64,000 nucleotides of DNA from Crossiella sp. SN42 (GCF_023897065.1 NZ_JAMHIV010000036.1:1-64000); one strand, 5' to 3'; shown: positions 44,167-53,216, counted from the stretch's first letter. A program made the numbers and translations. Notes: generated by a model not told the origin, from the sequence alone.

Positions 44167-45938
44167 TGCGCGACGTCATCGTGATCGGCGCCGGTGGCGG
44201 TGGGCCGGTCGTGGCCGCGGAGCTGGCCGGGCGTGGGCTGGACGTGCTGTTGCTGGAAGCCGGGCCCCGGCATGCCAAGCCGCGCGAGGAGTGGACGCAC
44301 TTCGAGAACGACGCCAACAACCCGCTCACCGGGTACCTGCGGTTCGGGCCGCAGGACCGGAACAAGCCCGCCTGGTTCCGGGAGACGCCGCAGAACTCCT
44401 TCCTGTGGCAGCTCTCCGGGGTCGGCGGCACGACCCAGCACTACTACGGCAACTGCCCGCGCGCCTACCCCGGGGTGTTCGCAGGCTACGACGGCCCGGA
44501 CGCGGCCAACTACGACGTCGAGCACCGCTTTCCGTTCGCCTACAAGGACTTGGTGCCCTACTACGAGTGGGCCGAGGCGACCCTGCCGGTGCAGACCGCG
44601 GCCATGGGCCTGAAGGAGGAGACCTTCTTCCGGGGCTGTGAGACCCTCGGCATCCCGGTGCAGAAGACCAAGACCACGCTTGGCGCCTCCTACCGGCCGC
44701 AGGAGAACGCGATCCTGCAACCCGGTGGCACCGCGGGCCGCACCACCGACGCGTCGAAGCTGGTCTTCCCGATGGCCACCGGGTGCACCTTCTGCGGCTA
44801 CTGCTTCCAAGGTTGCATGCAGCCCGTGCGCGCCCCGCGCAACCAGTTCGCCAAGCGCTCCACCGACAACAGCTACGTGCCGCTGGCCATCACCGCCGAC
44901 GCGGTCCGGCCCGGCGCGAAGCCGGCCACGCTGATCACCGACGCCTTCGTCACCCGGGTGCACACCGAGCGCAGGGGCACCGGGCTCACCGCCACCGGGG
45001 TCACCTGGCGCACGGGGGCGGGCGTGGAGCACCGCGAGGACGCCAAGGTCGTGGTGATGGCCGCCGGGTGCACCGAGACGCCCCGGCTGTGGCTCAACAG
45101 CGGGCTGCCCAACCCCAACGGCTGGGTCGGGCGCGGCTACACCGACCACCACTTCGACTGGGTGATCGGCCAGTTCGACCGGGACACCGACTCCACCAAG
45201 GGCGTCGGGTCCTCCGCGCGCTGCGAGTTCCCCGGCTACGGCGGCCTGGAGAACGTCGGCCTGCCACCGGCGTTGCAGGCCTTCAGCATGACGTTGAGCG
45301 ACAGTGGCATCCGCGGCCGCTACGGCAACGGCCGCGGCGCCACCGGGCCCTGGGACGGACCGGCCGGCCGGTTGATCGGCCCTGAGCTCAAGGAGGTGCT
45401 GGCCGGCGGGGTGAACCGGCTGCTCAACGTGCTGGTGATCACCGACGACGACGTGGAGGCGCAGAACCGGGTGCTGCCCTCGGTGCTGCCCGCCGACGAG
45501 CACGGGCCGATCGCCAAGGTCGAGTTCCGTCAGCGCCAGCGCACCGCCCGCACCCAGCGCAACCGCGAGTACCTGGCCAAGCGCGCCACCCAGCTGCTGC
45601 GCGGCGCGGGCGCGAAGAAGGTGTTCCGGATCGACTGGGCGCCGCTGATCCTGCACGTGCAGTCCACCATGCGAATGGGCCTGTCCGAGCAGAACTCGGT
45701 CACCCAGCCGACCGGCGAGTCCAGAGCCGTGCGCGGCCTCTACATCGCGGACAACTCGGCGCTGGCCAACGCCCTCGGCGGCCCCAACCCGACCCTGACC
45801 ACCCAGGCCCTGGCCACCCGCACCGCCGAGCACATCTTCCAGACCCACTTCGGCGGGTCCCCGTGGGTGCGCACCGAGTCGCCGATCGTCTCCACCGACC
45901 CCCGGATCAGCCAGGCGCTCGGTCGCCTCGGCCTGTGA
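44166..45938 (+). CDS. GMC-family FAD oxidoreductase with 4-Cys motif
   Basis: 590 residues. The FAD-binding dinucleotide fold is at the N-terminus (VIVIGAGGGGPVVAAELAG...LLLEAG). A second GMC region has FLWQLSGVGGTTQHYYG. The C-terminal GMC_oxred_C part includes LHVQSTMRMG and GLYIADNSALANALGGPNPTLTTQALATRTAEHI. An insertion carries C207-x2-C210-x2-C213-x3-C217 (CTFCGYCFQGC), resembling a ferredoxin-type or zinc motif seen in some GMC alcohol oxidases. No own signal peptide is present; export may depend on the Tat partner just upstream. Substrate is likely an alcohol or sterol-like compound. Confidence 0.88.
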   Translation: MRDVIVIGAGGGGPVVAAELAGRGLDVLLLEAGPRHAKPREEWTHFENDANNPLTGYLRFGPQDRNKPAWFRETPQNSFLWQLSGVGGTTQHYYGNCPRAYPGVFAGYDGPDAANYDVEHRFPFAYKDLVPYYEWAEATLPVQTAAMGLKEETFFRGCETLGIPVQKTKTTLGASYRPQENAILQPGGTAGRTTDASKLVFPMATGCTFCGYCFQGCMQPVRAPRNQFAKRSTDNSYVPLAITADAVRPGAKPATLITDAFVTRVHTERRGTGLTATGVTWRTGAGVEHREDAKVVVMAAGCTETPRLWLNSGLPNPNGWVGRGYTDHHFDWVIGQFDRDTDSTKGVGSSARCEFPGYGGLENVGLPPALQAFSMTLSDSGIRGRYGNGRGATGPWDGPAGRLIGPELKEVLAGGVNRLLNVLVITDDDVEAQNRVLPSVLPADEHGPIAKVEFRQRQRTARTQRNREYLAKRATQLLRGAGAKKVFRIDWAPLILHVQSTMRMGLSEQNSVTQPTGESRAVRGLYIADNSALANALGGPNPTLTTQALATRTAEHIFQTHFGGSPWVRTESPIVSTDPRISQALGRLGL

Positions 45939-45982
45939 CGCCCCGGCCAGGGTCACCTGGCGCACGTGCGAGACTCCACCCC

Positions 45983-47038
45983 GTGACCGAGGAGCCCGAG
46001 GCGTTGTGCCGCCAGGCCGCGGCCTACCTGGCGAACAACAAACCCAAGCGCGCCCTCCACGCCGCCGAGCGGGCCACCGAACTTGCCCCGGACGCGGAAG
46101 CGCCGCACCGGCTCCGCGGCATCGCGCTCACCGAGCTGGGCAGGCACGCCGAGGCGGTGGCCGCCGCGCGGGAAGCCGTCCGGCTGGCGCCGGGGGACTG
46201 GCGGGGACAGGTCGCGCTCGCCGAGGCGCTCGGCGCGGGCGGGGCGATGCTCGACCCACAGCGGCCCGAAGGCCACCAGGCGGTGGCCGCGGCCCGCCGC
46301 GCGGTGGAGCTGGCCCCGGCCGAACCGCGCTGCTTCGAGGTGCTCGGCGACATCGCGCTGCGCGCCACCCGCTGGGACATCACCGAACAGGCCTACCTGG
46401 CCGCGCTCCGCCTGGACCCCGGCAACAAGCACGCCAAGCTGAACCTGGACCTGGTGCGCAAGAGCGCCAAGAACGCCCGGCCAACCGGTCGGCCAGGCGA
46501 GCCGGGGGCCGGTTCGAGGGCGGGGGCTGGGCCAGCACCGGGGGCCGGGCCAGCTGCCGGGACGGCCCCGGGCACCGCCCACCGTCCGCAGACCCGCGCC
46601 GGATCGGCGGGCGATGGCCAGCTGCCCACCGGCGAACCCCCGCCGCCCCCCGCGGACGCCGTGGCCCGCCTGCTCTGGCCCACCGCCCGCACCCTCACCC
46701 TGGTGCTCAGCCTCGGCTCGCTGGCCTTGGTCATCGCCGGACTGCCGCAACCCGGACCCGGCCACGTCTGGCTGGGCGTGCTGCTGCTGGCCGCCACCGC
46801 GGTGCTGGCCGCGCTGCCGCTGCGCCGCCTGCCCGCCACGGTCCGGCCCAGGCTGGTCCGCATCCTGGCCGGCCGCCCCCGCCTCGGCCTGACCACCCTG
46901 CTGCTCGGCTTCGGCACGCTCTGCCTGCTCGCCTGGACCGCCATCTCGCTGTTCCAGCCCGGCGACATCCAGCTGCCCGTGCTCACCTGCCTCAGCACCG
47001 CCGTGGCCGCGGTGCTGGCCAGACTGCGCCGTGGCTAG
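45983..47038 (+). CDS. TPR-repeat membrane protein
   Basis: About 351 residues from GTG 45983. The N-terminal 160 residues form three to four tetratricopeptide repeats (AAAYLANNKPKRALHAAERA, GRHAEAVAAAREAVRLAP, RWDITEQAYLAALRLDP). A Gly/Ala/Pro linker follows, then four hydrophobic helices (for example LTLVLSLGSLALVIAGL). Probably a scaffold with its TPR face in the cytoplasm. It converges with the next gene with a 4-bp overlap. Function unknown. Confidence 0.75.
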   Translation: MTEEPEALCRQAAAYLANNKPKRALHAAERATELAPDAEAPHRLRGIALTELGRHAEAVAAAREAVRLAPGDWRGQVALAEALGAGGAMLDPQRPEGHQAVAAARRAVELAPAEPRCFEVLGDIALRATRWDITEQAYLAALRLDPGNKHAKLNLDLVRKSAKNARPTGRPGEPGAGSRAGAGPAPGAGPAAGTAPGTAHRPQTRAGSAGDGQLPTGEPPPPPADAVARLLWPTARTLTLVLSLGSLALVIAGLPQPGPGHVWLGVLLLAATAVLAALPLRRLPATVRPRLVRILAGRPRLGLTTLLLGFGTLCLLAWTAISLFQPGDIQLPVLTCLSTAVAAVLARLRRG

Positions 47039-47577
47039 GCGCGCGCCGGCTCGTCCTTCTTCGAGAAGCTGACCAGGCCGTCGATCACCACGATCAGCGT
47101 CCAAATGATCAACGGGCTGTGCAGGGCCTGGGTGCGGGCCGGGTCGCCGGTGAGCAGGATCGCGCCGCCCATCAGCGCGGCCAGCACCAGGTACATCCGC
47201 AGCAGCCGGAACCAGGCCGCGCGCTCCCGCCGCGAGCGCGGCCATGCCTGCTCCGGGTCGGTGAACTCCGGCACCGGCTCACCGCGCTTGCGGGCGTAGC
47301 GGGCCTGGAACTTCCGGTCCAGCTTGCCGATGTGCCGCTTGCCGTAGGCGATGGAGTAGCCGAGGTAGATCGCCGCCAGCGAGTGCGCCAGGTTCGCGGT
47401 GCCACCGCCGAGCAGGTCCCAGGTCGCCACCGCCAGCAAGACCACGTCGACCACCGGTGTCAACAGCAGAATTAGCGTCGACACTCTTGGCCACTGCAGT
47501 GCGTAGCGCACCAGCAAACCGGTGAACAGAATCACCCAAAACGCGATTTCGCAGGCGATGATGACGAAGTACAACAC
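47035..47577 (-). CDS. Integral membrane protein, unknown
   Basis: About 180 residues from GTG 47577 (VLYFVIIACEIAFWVIL), with at least four membrane segments and a cytoplasmic stretch rich in basic residues (YGKRHIGKLDRKFQARYARKRGE). The frame is open for another 84 codons upstream, but these look non-coding and cross hairpins. No ribosome binding site is clear, so the start is tentative. Confidence 0.7.
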   Translation of the reverse strand: MLYFVIIACEIAFWVILFTGLLVRYALQWPRVSTLILLLTPVVDVVLLAVATWDLLGGGTANLAHSLAAIYLGYSIAYGKRHIGKLDRKFQARYARKRGEPVPEFTDPEQAWPRSRRERAAWFRLLRMYLVLAALMGGAILLTGDPARTQALHSPLIIWTLIVVIDGLVSFSKKDEPARA

Positions 47578-47796
47578 AAGGCACGATTCAAACAGGTTGC
47601 TGATCCGCGCTCTACCTGCACAGACCCGACTCGTCCCCGGACGGCCTAGCAGAAGACCTGAGTACCACCTGGAGGTAAGCCTCCAGAATGATTTCTGGCC
47701 ACTCGGCTGGACATCGCCGGGCCCACGTGCGATCGTTCGCCGAGTTGGGCTGCCCGGCATTGTCCCCCAGCGGTACCGGTCGCCCACGCTCTGCGC

Positions 47797-47840
47797 AGCC
47801 CCGGCTGACCTGCCTCCAACGCAGGTCACCCGGGGCTTTC
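47797..47840 (+). terminator. Rho-independent-type hairpin
   Basis: AGCCCCGGCTGACCTGC (47797-47813) pairs with GCAGGTCACCCGGGGCT (47821-47837) with one mismatch and a 7-nt loop, followed by TTTCG. No plus-strand gene lies immediately upstream, which hints at a small transcript. Confidence 0.65.
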
Positions 47841-47850
47841 GCGTTGTTTA

Positions 47851-47948
47851 CTGACACTTTCCTGACAGTTGCGTGAATTCCTTTTCTCTGTGCAGCTGTA
47901 CGAGAACAAATGAGCGGCCGACGTTTCTTTGACATTGCTTTGACATTG
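47851..47948 (+). promoter_or_regulatory. Two pairs of TGACA direct repeats, 11-bp spacing (SARP-like)
   Basis: CTGACA occurs at 47851 and 47862. CTTTGACATTG occurs twice in exact tandem (47927-47937 and 47938-47948). Both pairs have the 11-bp period recognised by SARP/OmpR-type activators, and the second pair contains -35-like TTGACA. They lie about 300-400 bp before the ligase/ALDH-ThDP operon. Confidence 0.45.
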
Positions 47949-48247
47949 GCCGAAGTTGGCCTCGGCTGTGCTGCGCGTATTACTGCTGTCACACAGCGTT
48001 AATGCCTTTGAAAATCTTGATGCGCGCCCTGCTCCGTTCGCCCCAACTTTTGGAAGTGCCCTCCACCGCGCCCACTCGGCTCGTTAGGCTGGCAATCGAT
48101 CCATCTGGGGTGTGTCTGTCAGTGGCCGGAACTGAGTGCGCGTCGTCGCGCCCGCCGGCTGCCCCGGTAGCAAGGGGATCTCGATGATCCCGGCGGCGAG
48201 TGGCGACGTCGATACTGGCGATGGATGTGGGAAGCGGGAGAGCGGCA

Positions 48248-50935
48248 GTGGATCCTGTGGCAGCGAAGTTGGTGACGGCTGACTCGGTGCGTTCGGTGGG
48301 CGAGGTCGAACAGGACGCGCTCCGGGTGGCGGCGGTGTTGCGCAGCCGGGGTGTGGCGCCCGGCGACCGGGTGGTGCTCAAGGCGGACAACTCGGCGGGC
48401 TATGTCACCGCGCTGCTCGCGCTGGTGCACCTGGACGTCTCGATCGTGCTGGTGGACCACCGGCAGACCCCGGAGGAGACCCTTCGGTTCGCGGGGCTGG
48501 CTCGGGCACGGTGGGCAGTGCTCCAGCCGGCCCTGCCCACCGCCGAGGTGGGCACGCTGCTGCTCGACGAGCTGATCGCCGAGGCCGCCAACGGCCAGGA
48601 CGTGCTCGGCTCGCTCTCCTTCGTGGACTGGTTCTCCCGCTCCGACGCGCTGATCGCCTGGTCCTCGGGCACCACCGGCGAGCCCAAGGGCATCGTCCGC
48701 TCGGGCCGCTCCTTCCTGGGCAACATCGAGCGCACCCAGCAGCGGATGAACTACACCGAGGCCGACGTCCTCATGCCGCTGCTGCCCTTCTCCCACCAGT
48801 ACGGGCTCTCGCTCGTGCTGCTGTGGTGGGTGGCCCGCTGCTCCTTCGTGGTCGCGCCCTACACCCGCCTGGACCACGCGGTCGACATGGCGGGCCGCTA
48901 CGGCGTCAGCGTGGTGGACGCGACCCCCGCGACCTACCACACCATGCTCAACCTGCTCCGCCGCCGGCCGGAGTTCGCCACCGGGCTGCGCGGGGTGCGG
49001 ATGTGGTGCGTGGGCGGCGCGCCGCTGGACCGCGCGCTGGCCGACAAGTTCATCGCGGCCACCGGCCAGCCCCTGCTGGACGGCTACGGCAGCACCGAGC
49101 TGGGCAACATCGCGCTGGCCGCCCCGGACAACCCGGTCGGCTGCGGCAAGCCACTGGACGGCGTCGACCTGCAGATCATCAACGACAACGGGGTCACCGC
49201 CGCGCCCGGCGAGATCGGCGAGATCCTGGTCCGCTCCAGCGGCCTCATGCAGGGCTACCTGGCCGCCGACGGCAGCGTCACGCCGCGGGAGAACGACACC
49301 TACCGCACCAACGACATCGGCTACCGGGACGCCGAGGGCAACCTCTACGTGGTCGGCCGCAAGTTCGCCGTGCACCGGATGGGCCACACGCTCTACCCGG
49401 AGGCCCTGGCCCGCAAGGCCGAGGTGGTGGGCGCACCGATCAAGGTGGTCGCGCTGGACGACCCGCGCCGCGGCAGCCAGCTGGTGTTCGTGGTCGCCGA
49501 CCCCGAGCTGCGCGAGGCCCGGCACTGGCGCGAGCTGATCTGCGCCGAGCTGCCGCCCTTCGAGCAGCCCAACCAGGTGCTGGTGCTGCCCGAGTTCCCG
49601 CTCAACGCCAACGGCAAGCCCGACCCCCGGCAGCTGGAGCAGCTCGTGCTGGAAGCCCTGCCCGGCGCCAAGGACCGGGTGACCCGGACCACCGAGCCCG
49701 AGCCGGTCCCCGACCTGTCCGCGCTGCACTACCCGGAGCGGGTCCAGGCGCTCACCGCGGTGCTGGACTTCCTGCGCACCAACCCGCAGCAGGTCATCGA
49801 CGTGCTCACCGAGATCTCCAACCACAAGGCGGTGCTGGAGGAGATCGAGGCGACCATCAGCGCGCTGGAGGGCGCGGTCGAGGAGGTCTCGACCTACCGG
49901 CCGGGCCAGGTGGACAAGATGGCCGTGTTCATGTCCTCCAACGTGCTGCTCTACTCCTACGCGCTGTACATGCTGATCCCGTCGCTGTACACCGACGAGA
50001 TCATCTTCCGGCCGTCCAGCCAGGTCGCGGGCACCACCAAGCGCGTGCACGAGCTGCTGGCCCCGGTGCACAATCTGGAGTCGATCGAGCTGACCACGTT
50101 GAGCCAGCGCCAGTTCGTCGAGGTCCCGGTGGCCGAGGCGGACGTGCTGGTCTTCACCGGCGCGTACCAGAACGCCGAGCTGGTCCGCTCCGAGCTGCGC
50201 GATGACCAGATGCTGCTGTTCTTCGGCCAGGGCGTGAACCCGTTCATCGTCGCCCCCGGCGCGGACATCGACCTGGCGGTCACCGACGCGCTGCGCATCC
50301 GCATGGTCAACTCCGGCCAGGACTGCTTCGGCCCGGATGTGTTCATGGTCAACGCCGCCGAGGCGGAACGGTTCACCGACCAGCTGGTCAAGCGGGTGGC
50401 CGACCTGCGCTACGGCAGCTACACCGACCCCGAAGCGGACTATTCTTCCCTCTGCTACGACACCGCGCTAGAGGCGGCGGCGGACTACCTGCGAACCAAC
50501 AGAGAACACATCGTGCAGGGCGGCCGGGTGGACTTCCGGTCGCGGCATGTGGAGCCCACGGTGCTCGTGCGCAGGTACAACAAGAAGATGCCCATCGAGG
50601 AGACGTTCTCGCCCATCTTCAACGTGGTGGTCTACGAGAACGCGCAGCAGCTCAAGTCGTTCATCAACTCGCCGCTGGTCAACGAGCGGGCCATGGCCGC
50701 GATGATCTACGGCGAGGACCAGGCGGCGACCGAGCTGCTGGCCAAGCGGCACGCGGTGTGCGCCAACATGACGATCTTCGAGGTGGAGAACGGCAACAAG
50801 CCGTTCGGCGGACACGGCGTGGCCGCCAACTACGTCGCCTACCAGGGAGAGCGGCACGCCGAGCCGATCCTGATCTCCAAGGCGGTCGCCGAGCACCTCC
50901 CCGCAGCCAAGCAGAGCAGGATGGCCAACGCATGA
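48248..50935 (+). CDS. Fusion of adenylate-forming ligase and aldehyde dehydrogenase
   Basis: About 896 residues from GTG 48248 (GGGAG 7 nt upstream); GTG 48200 is an alternative. Residues 1 to about 490 are an ANL acyl ligase: A3 SSGTTGEPKGIVRSG near 139, A5 LDGYGSTE, A8 NDIGYRDAEGNLYVVGRKF, and A10 NANGKPDPRQ with K457. A helical linker leads to an ALDH-fold domain (about 560-896). It has the nucleophile segment NSGQDCFGPDV (C693), LLFFGQGVNPFIV at the usual Glu region, and PIEETFSPIFNVVVY. No carrier protein domain is visible. This suggests activation of a carboxylic acid and its reduction to an aldehyde in one chain, loosely like LuxE with LuxC. The substrate is unknown. Confidence 0.85.
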   Translation: MDPVAAKLVTADSVRSVGEVEQDALRVAAVLRSRGVAPGDRVVLKADNSAGYVTALLALVHLDVSIVLVDHRQTPEETLRFAGLARARWAVLQPALPTAEVGTLLLDELIAEAANGQDVLGSLSFVDWFSRSDALIAWSSGTTGEPKGIVRSGRSFLGNIERTQQRMNYTEADVLMPLLPFSHQYGLSLVLLWWVARCSFVVAPYTRLDHAVDMAGRYGVSVVDATPATYHTMLNLLRRRPEFATGLRGVRMWCVGGAPLDRALADKFIAATGQPLLDGYGSTELGNIALAAPDNPVGCGKPLDGVDLQIINDNGVTAAPGEIGEILVRSSGLMQGYLAADGSVTPRENDTYRTNDIGYRDAEGNLYVVGRKFAVHRMGHTLYPEALARKAEVVGAPIKVVALDDPRRGSQLVFVVADPELREARHWRELICAELPPFEQPNQVLVLPEFPLNANGKPDPRQLEQLVLEALPGAKDRVTRTTEPEPVPDLSALHYPERVQALTAVLDFLRTNPQQVIDVLTEISNHKAVLEEIEATISALEGAVEEVSTYRPGQVDKMAVFMSSNVLLYSYALYMLIPSLYTDEIIFRPSSQVAGTTKRVHELLAPVHNLESIELTTLSQRQFVEVPVAEADVLVFTGAYQNAELVRSELRDDQMLLFFGQGVNPFIVAPGADIDLAVTDALRIRMVNSGQDCFGPDVFMVNAAEAERFTDQLVKRVADLRYGSYTDPEADYSSLCYDTALEAAADYLRTNREHIVQGGRVDFRSRHVEPTVLVRRYNKKMPIEETFSPIFNVVVYENAQQLKSFINSPLVNERAMAAMIYGEDQAATELLAKRHAVCANMTIFEVENGNKPFGGHGVAANYVAYQGERHAEPILISKAVAEHLPAAKQSRMANA

Positions 50936-52641
50936 CCGAGCAGACCTACCAGGGCGCCTGGAACGCCGCTGTCGACTTCCTCACCGCGGCGGGGGTCGAG
51001 ACGATCTTCGGCCTGCCCGGTGACGACCTCGGCATGCTGCGCGCCCTGGAGCCCACCGACCGGCGCATGGTGCTGTGCCGGGACCAGCGCAACGCGGTGT
51101 TCATGGCCACCGGGTACGCGCTGCAGTCCGGCAAGCCCGGCATCGCGGTCATCGGCAAGGGCCCGGCCGTGGCCAACGCGGTCACCGGCCTGCTGGAGGC
51201 GCACTGCTCGGCCGCGCCGGTGGTGGTGCTGGCCGGCGGCACCAGCGTGGAACAGCGCGGCAGCAACGCCTTCCAGGAGCTGGACCAGCTCGCGCTGGTG
51301 GCCCCGCTGACCAAGTGGGCGCACCGGGTGGACCACCCGGACCGGGTGGCCGCCGCGCTGGAGAAGGCGCTGCTGATCGCCACCTCCGGCCAGCCCGGCC
51401 CGGTGTACCTGGAGTTCCCGGACCACCTGCTCAAGGAAGAGATCCCGCGCACCCGCCCGTGGAACACCCTGGCCGACGTGGCCAGGGCCGACCACGCCCC
51501 CGGCGCGGCCGAGGGCGCCGCGCTCGAGGCGATCAAGGCGGCCAAGCGGCCGCTGATCCTGGTCGGCGGCGGCATGCGGCACCGCAACGCCGACCGCCTG
51601 GTCGAGCGCCTGGCCGAGACCATCGGCGCCGGGATCTACAGCACGGCCACCGGACGCTCCACTGTGGACGAGAGCCACGCCCAGTTCTGCGGCCTGGCCG
51701 GGCTGTACTCGCCGCAGCAGACCGCCGAGCTGTGGAGCGGCGCGGACCTGCTGATCACGCTGGGCTCCCGCCTTGAGGAGACCGCCACCTTCGGCTGGGA
51801 GGGCATCGGCTCCACGGTGCCGGTGGTGCAGGTCAACATCGACGCCGCCGGGCTGTCCGTGGAGTTCGCCGGTCCCAAGGTGATCGGCGACGGCGCGGGC
51901 ACCGTGGCGGCCTGGCTGACCGCGCTGGCCGGGCACACCCCGGACGCCGACTGGGTGGCCACCATCTCCCGCTGCCGCGCCGCCACGGCCGCCGCCGCGC
52001 AGGACCGGCTGAAGATCTTCGGCGAGGACGGCTACACCCACGTGGCCGAGGTGCTCGCGGCCATCGACGCGGTGGCCCCGGCCTCCCGGATCCTGGTGCA
52101 GGAGAACGGGTTGCAGGACATGTGGTCCTACATCTACCCGTACTACTCCACCGGCGCGCAGGGCGGCTCGGTGGTCCCCTCCGAGCAGACCACGCTGGGC
52201 TTCGGCGCGGCCGCGGCCGCCGGGGTCAAGATCGCCGCGCCGGACCGCCCGGTGATCGCCTTCGTCGGCGACGGCGCGTTCAACCTGTTCCGCAGCGACC
52301 TGGAAACCCTCGGCCGGGAAGGCATCGGGGTGGTCTACGTGGTGCTGCGCAACGGCGGCTACGGCTGGCTGCAGTCCCAGCTGGACCAGCACGGCCTGCC
52401 CGCCGAGCGCTACCCGTTCGTCTCCAGCGAGCTGGCCGCCGCCGCGCACGCCACCCCGCCGAAGGTCGAGCAGGTCGTGATCACCGACAAGGCGACGCTC
52501 ACCGACGCGCTCGGCCAGGCGGTGACCGCCTCACTGGAGGGCCGGGTCACCGTGGTGCACGTGCCGGTCGAGCTCTCCGACGCCCCGCCCGGGATCAGCG
52601 ACCTTGAGGGCGACTTCCCCGGCGGCAACGAGAAGCACTAG
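50932..52641 (+). CDS. ThDP-dependent enzyme (acetolactate synthase/decarboxylase fold)
   Basis: 569 residues, overlapping the fusion gene by 4 bp (ATGA). It has all three domains: the N-terminal PYR domain (GVETIFGLPGDDLGML, GKGPAVANAVTGL), a central domain (LILVGGGM), and a C-terminal PP domain with the ThDP motif GDGAFNLF...NGGYGW (G446-D447-G448 to N474 approximately). The position normally held by the catalytic Glu that activates ThDP reads Gln (RDQRNAVFMATGYA, Q52). Family members decarboxylate 2-oxo acids or join two carbonyl compounds. With an aldehyde-forming partner, carboligation to an acyloin is a reasonable proposal. Confidence 0.88.
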   Translation: MTEQTYQGAWNAAVDFLTAAGVETIFGLPGDDLGMLRALEPTDRRMVLCRDQRNAVFMATGYALQSGKPGIAVIGKGPAVANAVTGLLEAHCSAAPVVVLAGGTSVEQRGSNAFQELDQLALVAPLTKWAHRVDHPDRVAAALEKALLIATSGQPGPVYLEFPDHLLKEEIPRTRPWNTLADVARADHAPGAAEGAALEAIKAAKRPLILVGGGMRHRNADRLVERLAETIGAGIYSTATGRSTVDESHAQFCGLAGLYSPQQTAELWSGADLLITLGSRLEETATFGWEGIGSTVPVVQVNIDAAGLSVEFAGPKVIGDGAGTVAAWLTALAGHTPDADWVATISRCRAATAAAAQDRLKIFGEDGYTHVAEVLAAIDAVAPASRILVQENGLQDMWSYIYPYYSTGAQGGSVVPSEQTTLGFGAAAAAGVKIAAPDRPVIAFVGDGAFNLFRSDLETLGREGIGVVYVVLRNGGYGWLQSQLDQHGLPAERYPFVSSELAAAAHATPPKVEQVVITDKATLTDALGQAVTASLEGRVTVVHVPVELSDAPPGISDLEGDFPGGNEKH

Positions 52642-52649
52642 GACACGCC

Positions 52650-53216
52650 CTAGCCGCGCAGGTACGCCTCTCCTCTCGGGGAGAGGCGGTAGCCGACCTC
52701 AAGGCTCTCGGTCAGCCCGAGCTCCTTGAGCTTGCGCACGTCGTTCTTGAACGGCACCGTGTCCCGGCCGATCCGGGCGGCCAGCTCAGCCGCCCGGACG
52801 CCGGGACACTCCGCGATCAGCCCGAGCACCACGGCCGTCCACGGCCCGTGCTTGGCCCGGCTGTCCATTCCGGACAGCTTCCGCGCGATCGCTGCTCTGT
52901 CCACTTCGGACAGTTCAGCCTGCTCGCGCAACAAGACCCGCGGGTCGGCGCCGCCCAACCGCAGCTCGACCCGGTACAGCGTGCCGCCTTCGCCCTTCCG
53001 CAGGCTGCGCAACAGCGTCGCGCGGTCGGCGAACCCGGCTCGCACCGCCTCGTCCTCGCCGACCTCCTCGACCGGTTCCACCGCGAGGATCTCCACCAGC
53101 CCCGCCGCGGTGCGCAGCACGGTGCCCGCGCGCACGCTCGGCCGCCGCCAGCGCCGGAACGCCAGGGTGACCGCCCCGGTGGCGATGCCGTCCAGGGCGG
53201 CGCTGGTGAACAGCAT
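52650..53216 (-). CDS. ASCH/PUA-like and winged-helix protein
   Basis: 188 residues. The first half looks like an ASCH-type beta-barrel (SVRAGTVLRTAAGLVEILAVEPVEEV...YRVELRLGG). The second half is a winged helix (WTAVVLGLIAECPGVRAAELAARIG...VRKLKELGLTESL). The start ATG overlaps the EspG stop (TGATG), so it is translated with the export genes upstream. The fold suggests nucleic-acid binding; function unknown. It converges on the ThDP gene with an 8-bp gap. Confidence 0.7.
   Translation of the reverse strand: MLFTSAALDGIATGAVTLAFRRWRRPSVRAGTVLRTAAGLVEILAVEPVEEVGEDEAVRAGFADRATLLRSLRKGEGGTLYRVELRLGGADPRVLLREQAELSEVDRAAIARKLSGMDSRAKHGPWTAVVLGLIAECPGVRAAELAARIGRDTVPFKNDVRKLKELGLTESLEVGYRLSPRGEAYLRG
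52665..52688. terminator. Hairpin inside the 3' end of the ASCH gene
   Basis: CGCCTCTCC and GGAGAGGCG (9 bp) with a 6-nt loop, 24 bp after the ThDP gene stop. It probably serves as terminator for both convergent operons while encoding the C-terminus of the leftward gene. Confidence 0.5.

Larger units (their letters stand above)
47578..48247. other. Intergenic region: terminator and candidate activator boxes
   Basis: 670 bp without a credible gene. It holds a small hairpin CTGGAGGTAAGCCTCCAG (about 47670-47687), a strong terminator (47797-47840), two pairs of TGACA boxes, and a relatively AT-rich leader before the ligase/ALDH fusion gene. A small RNA ending at the terminator is possible but not shown. 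Confidence 0.55.

Noticed and set aside
47612-47992. Minus-strand frame of 126 residues in the 47.6-48.0 kb gap
   Set aside because: It crosses a strong terminator and the TGACA repeats and has no motif or ribosome binding site.
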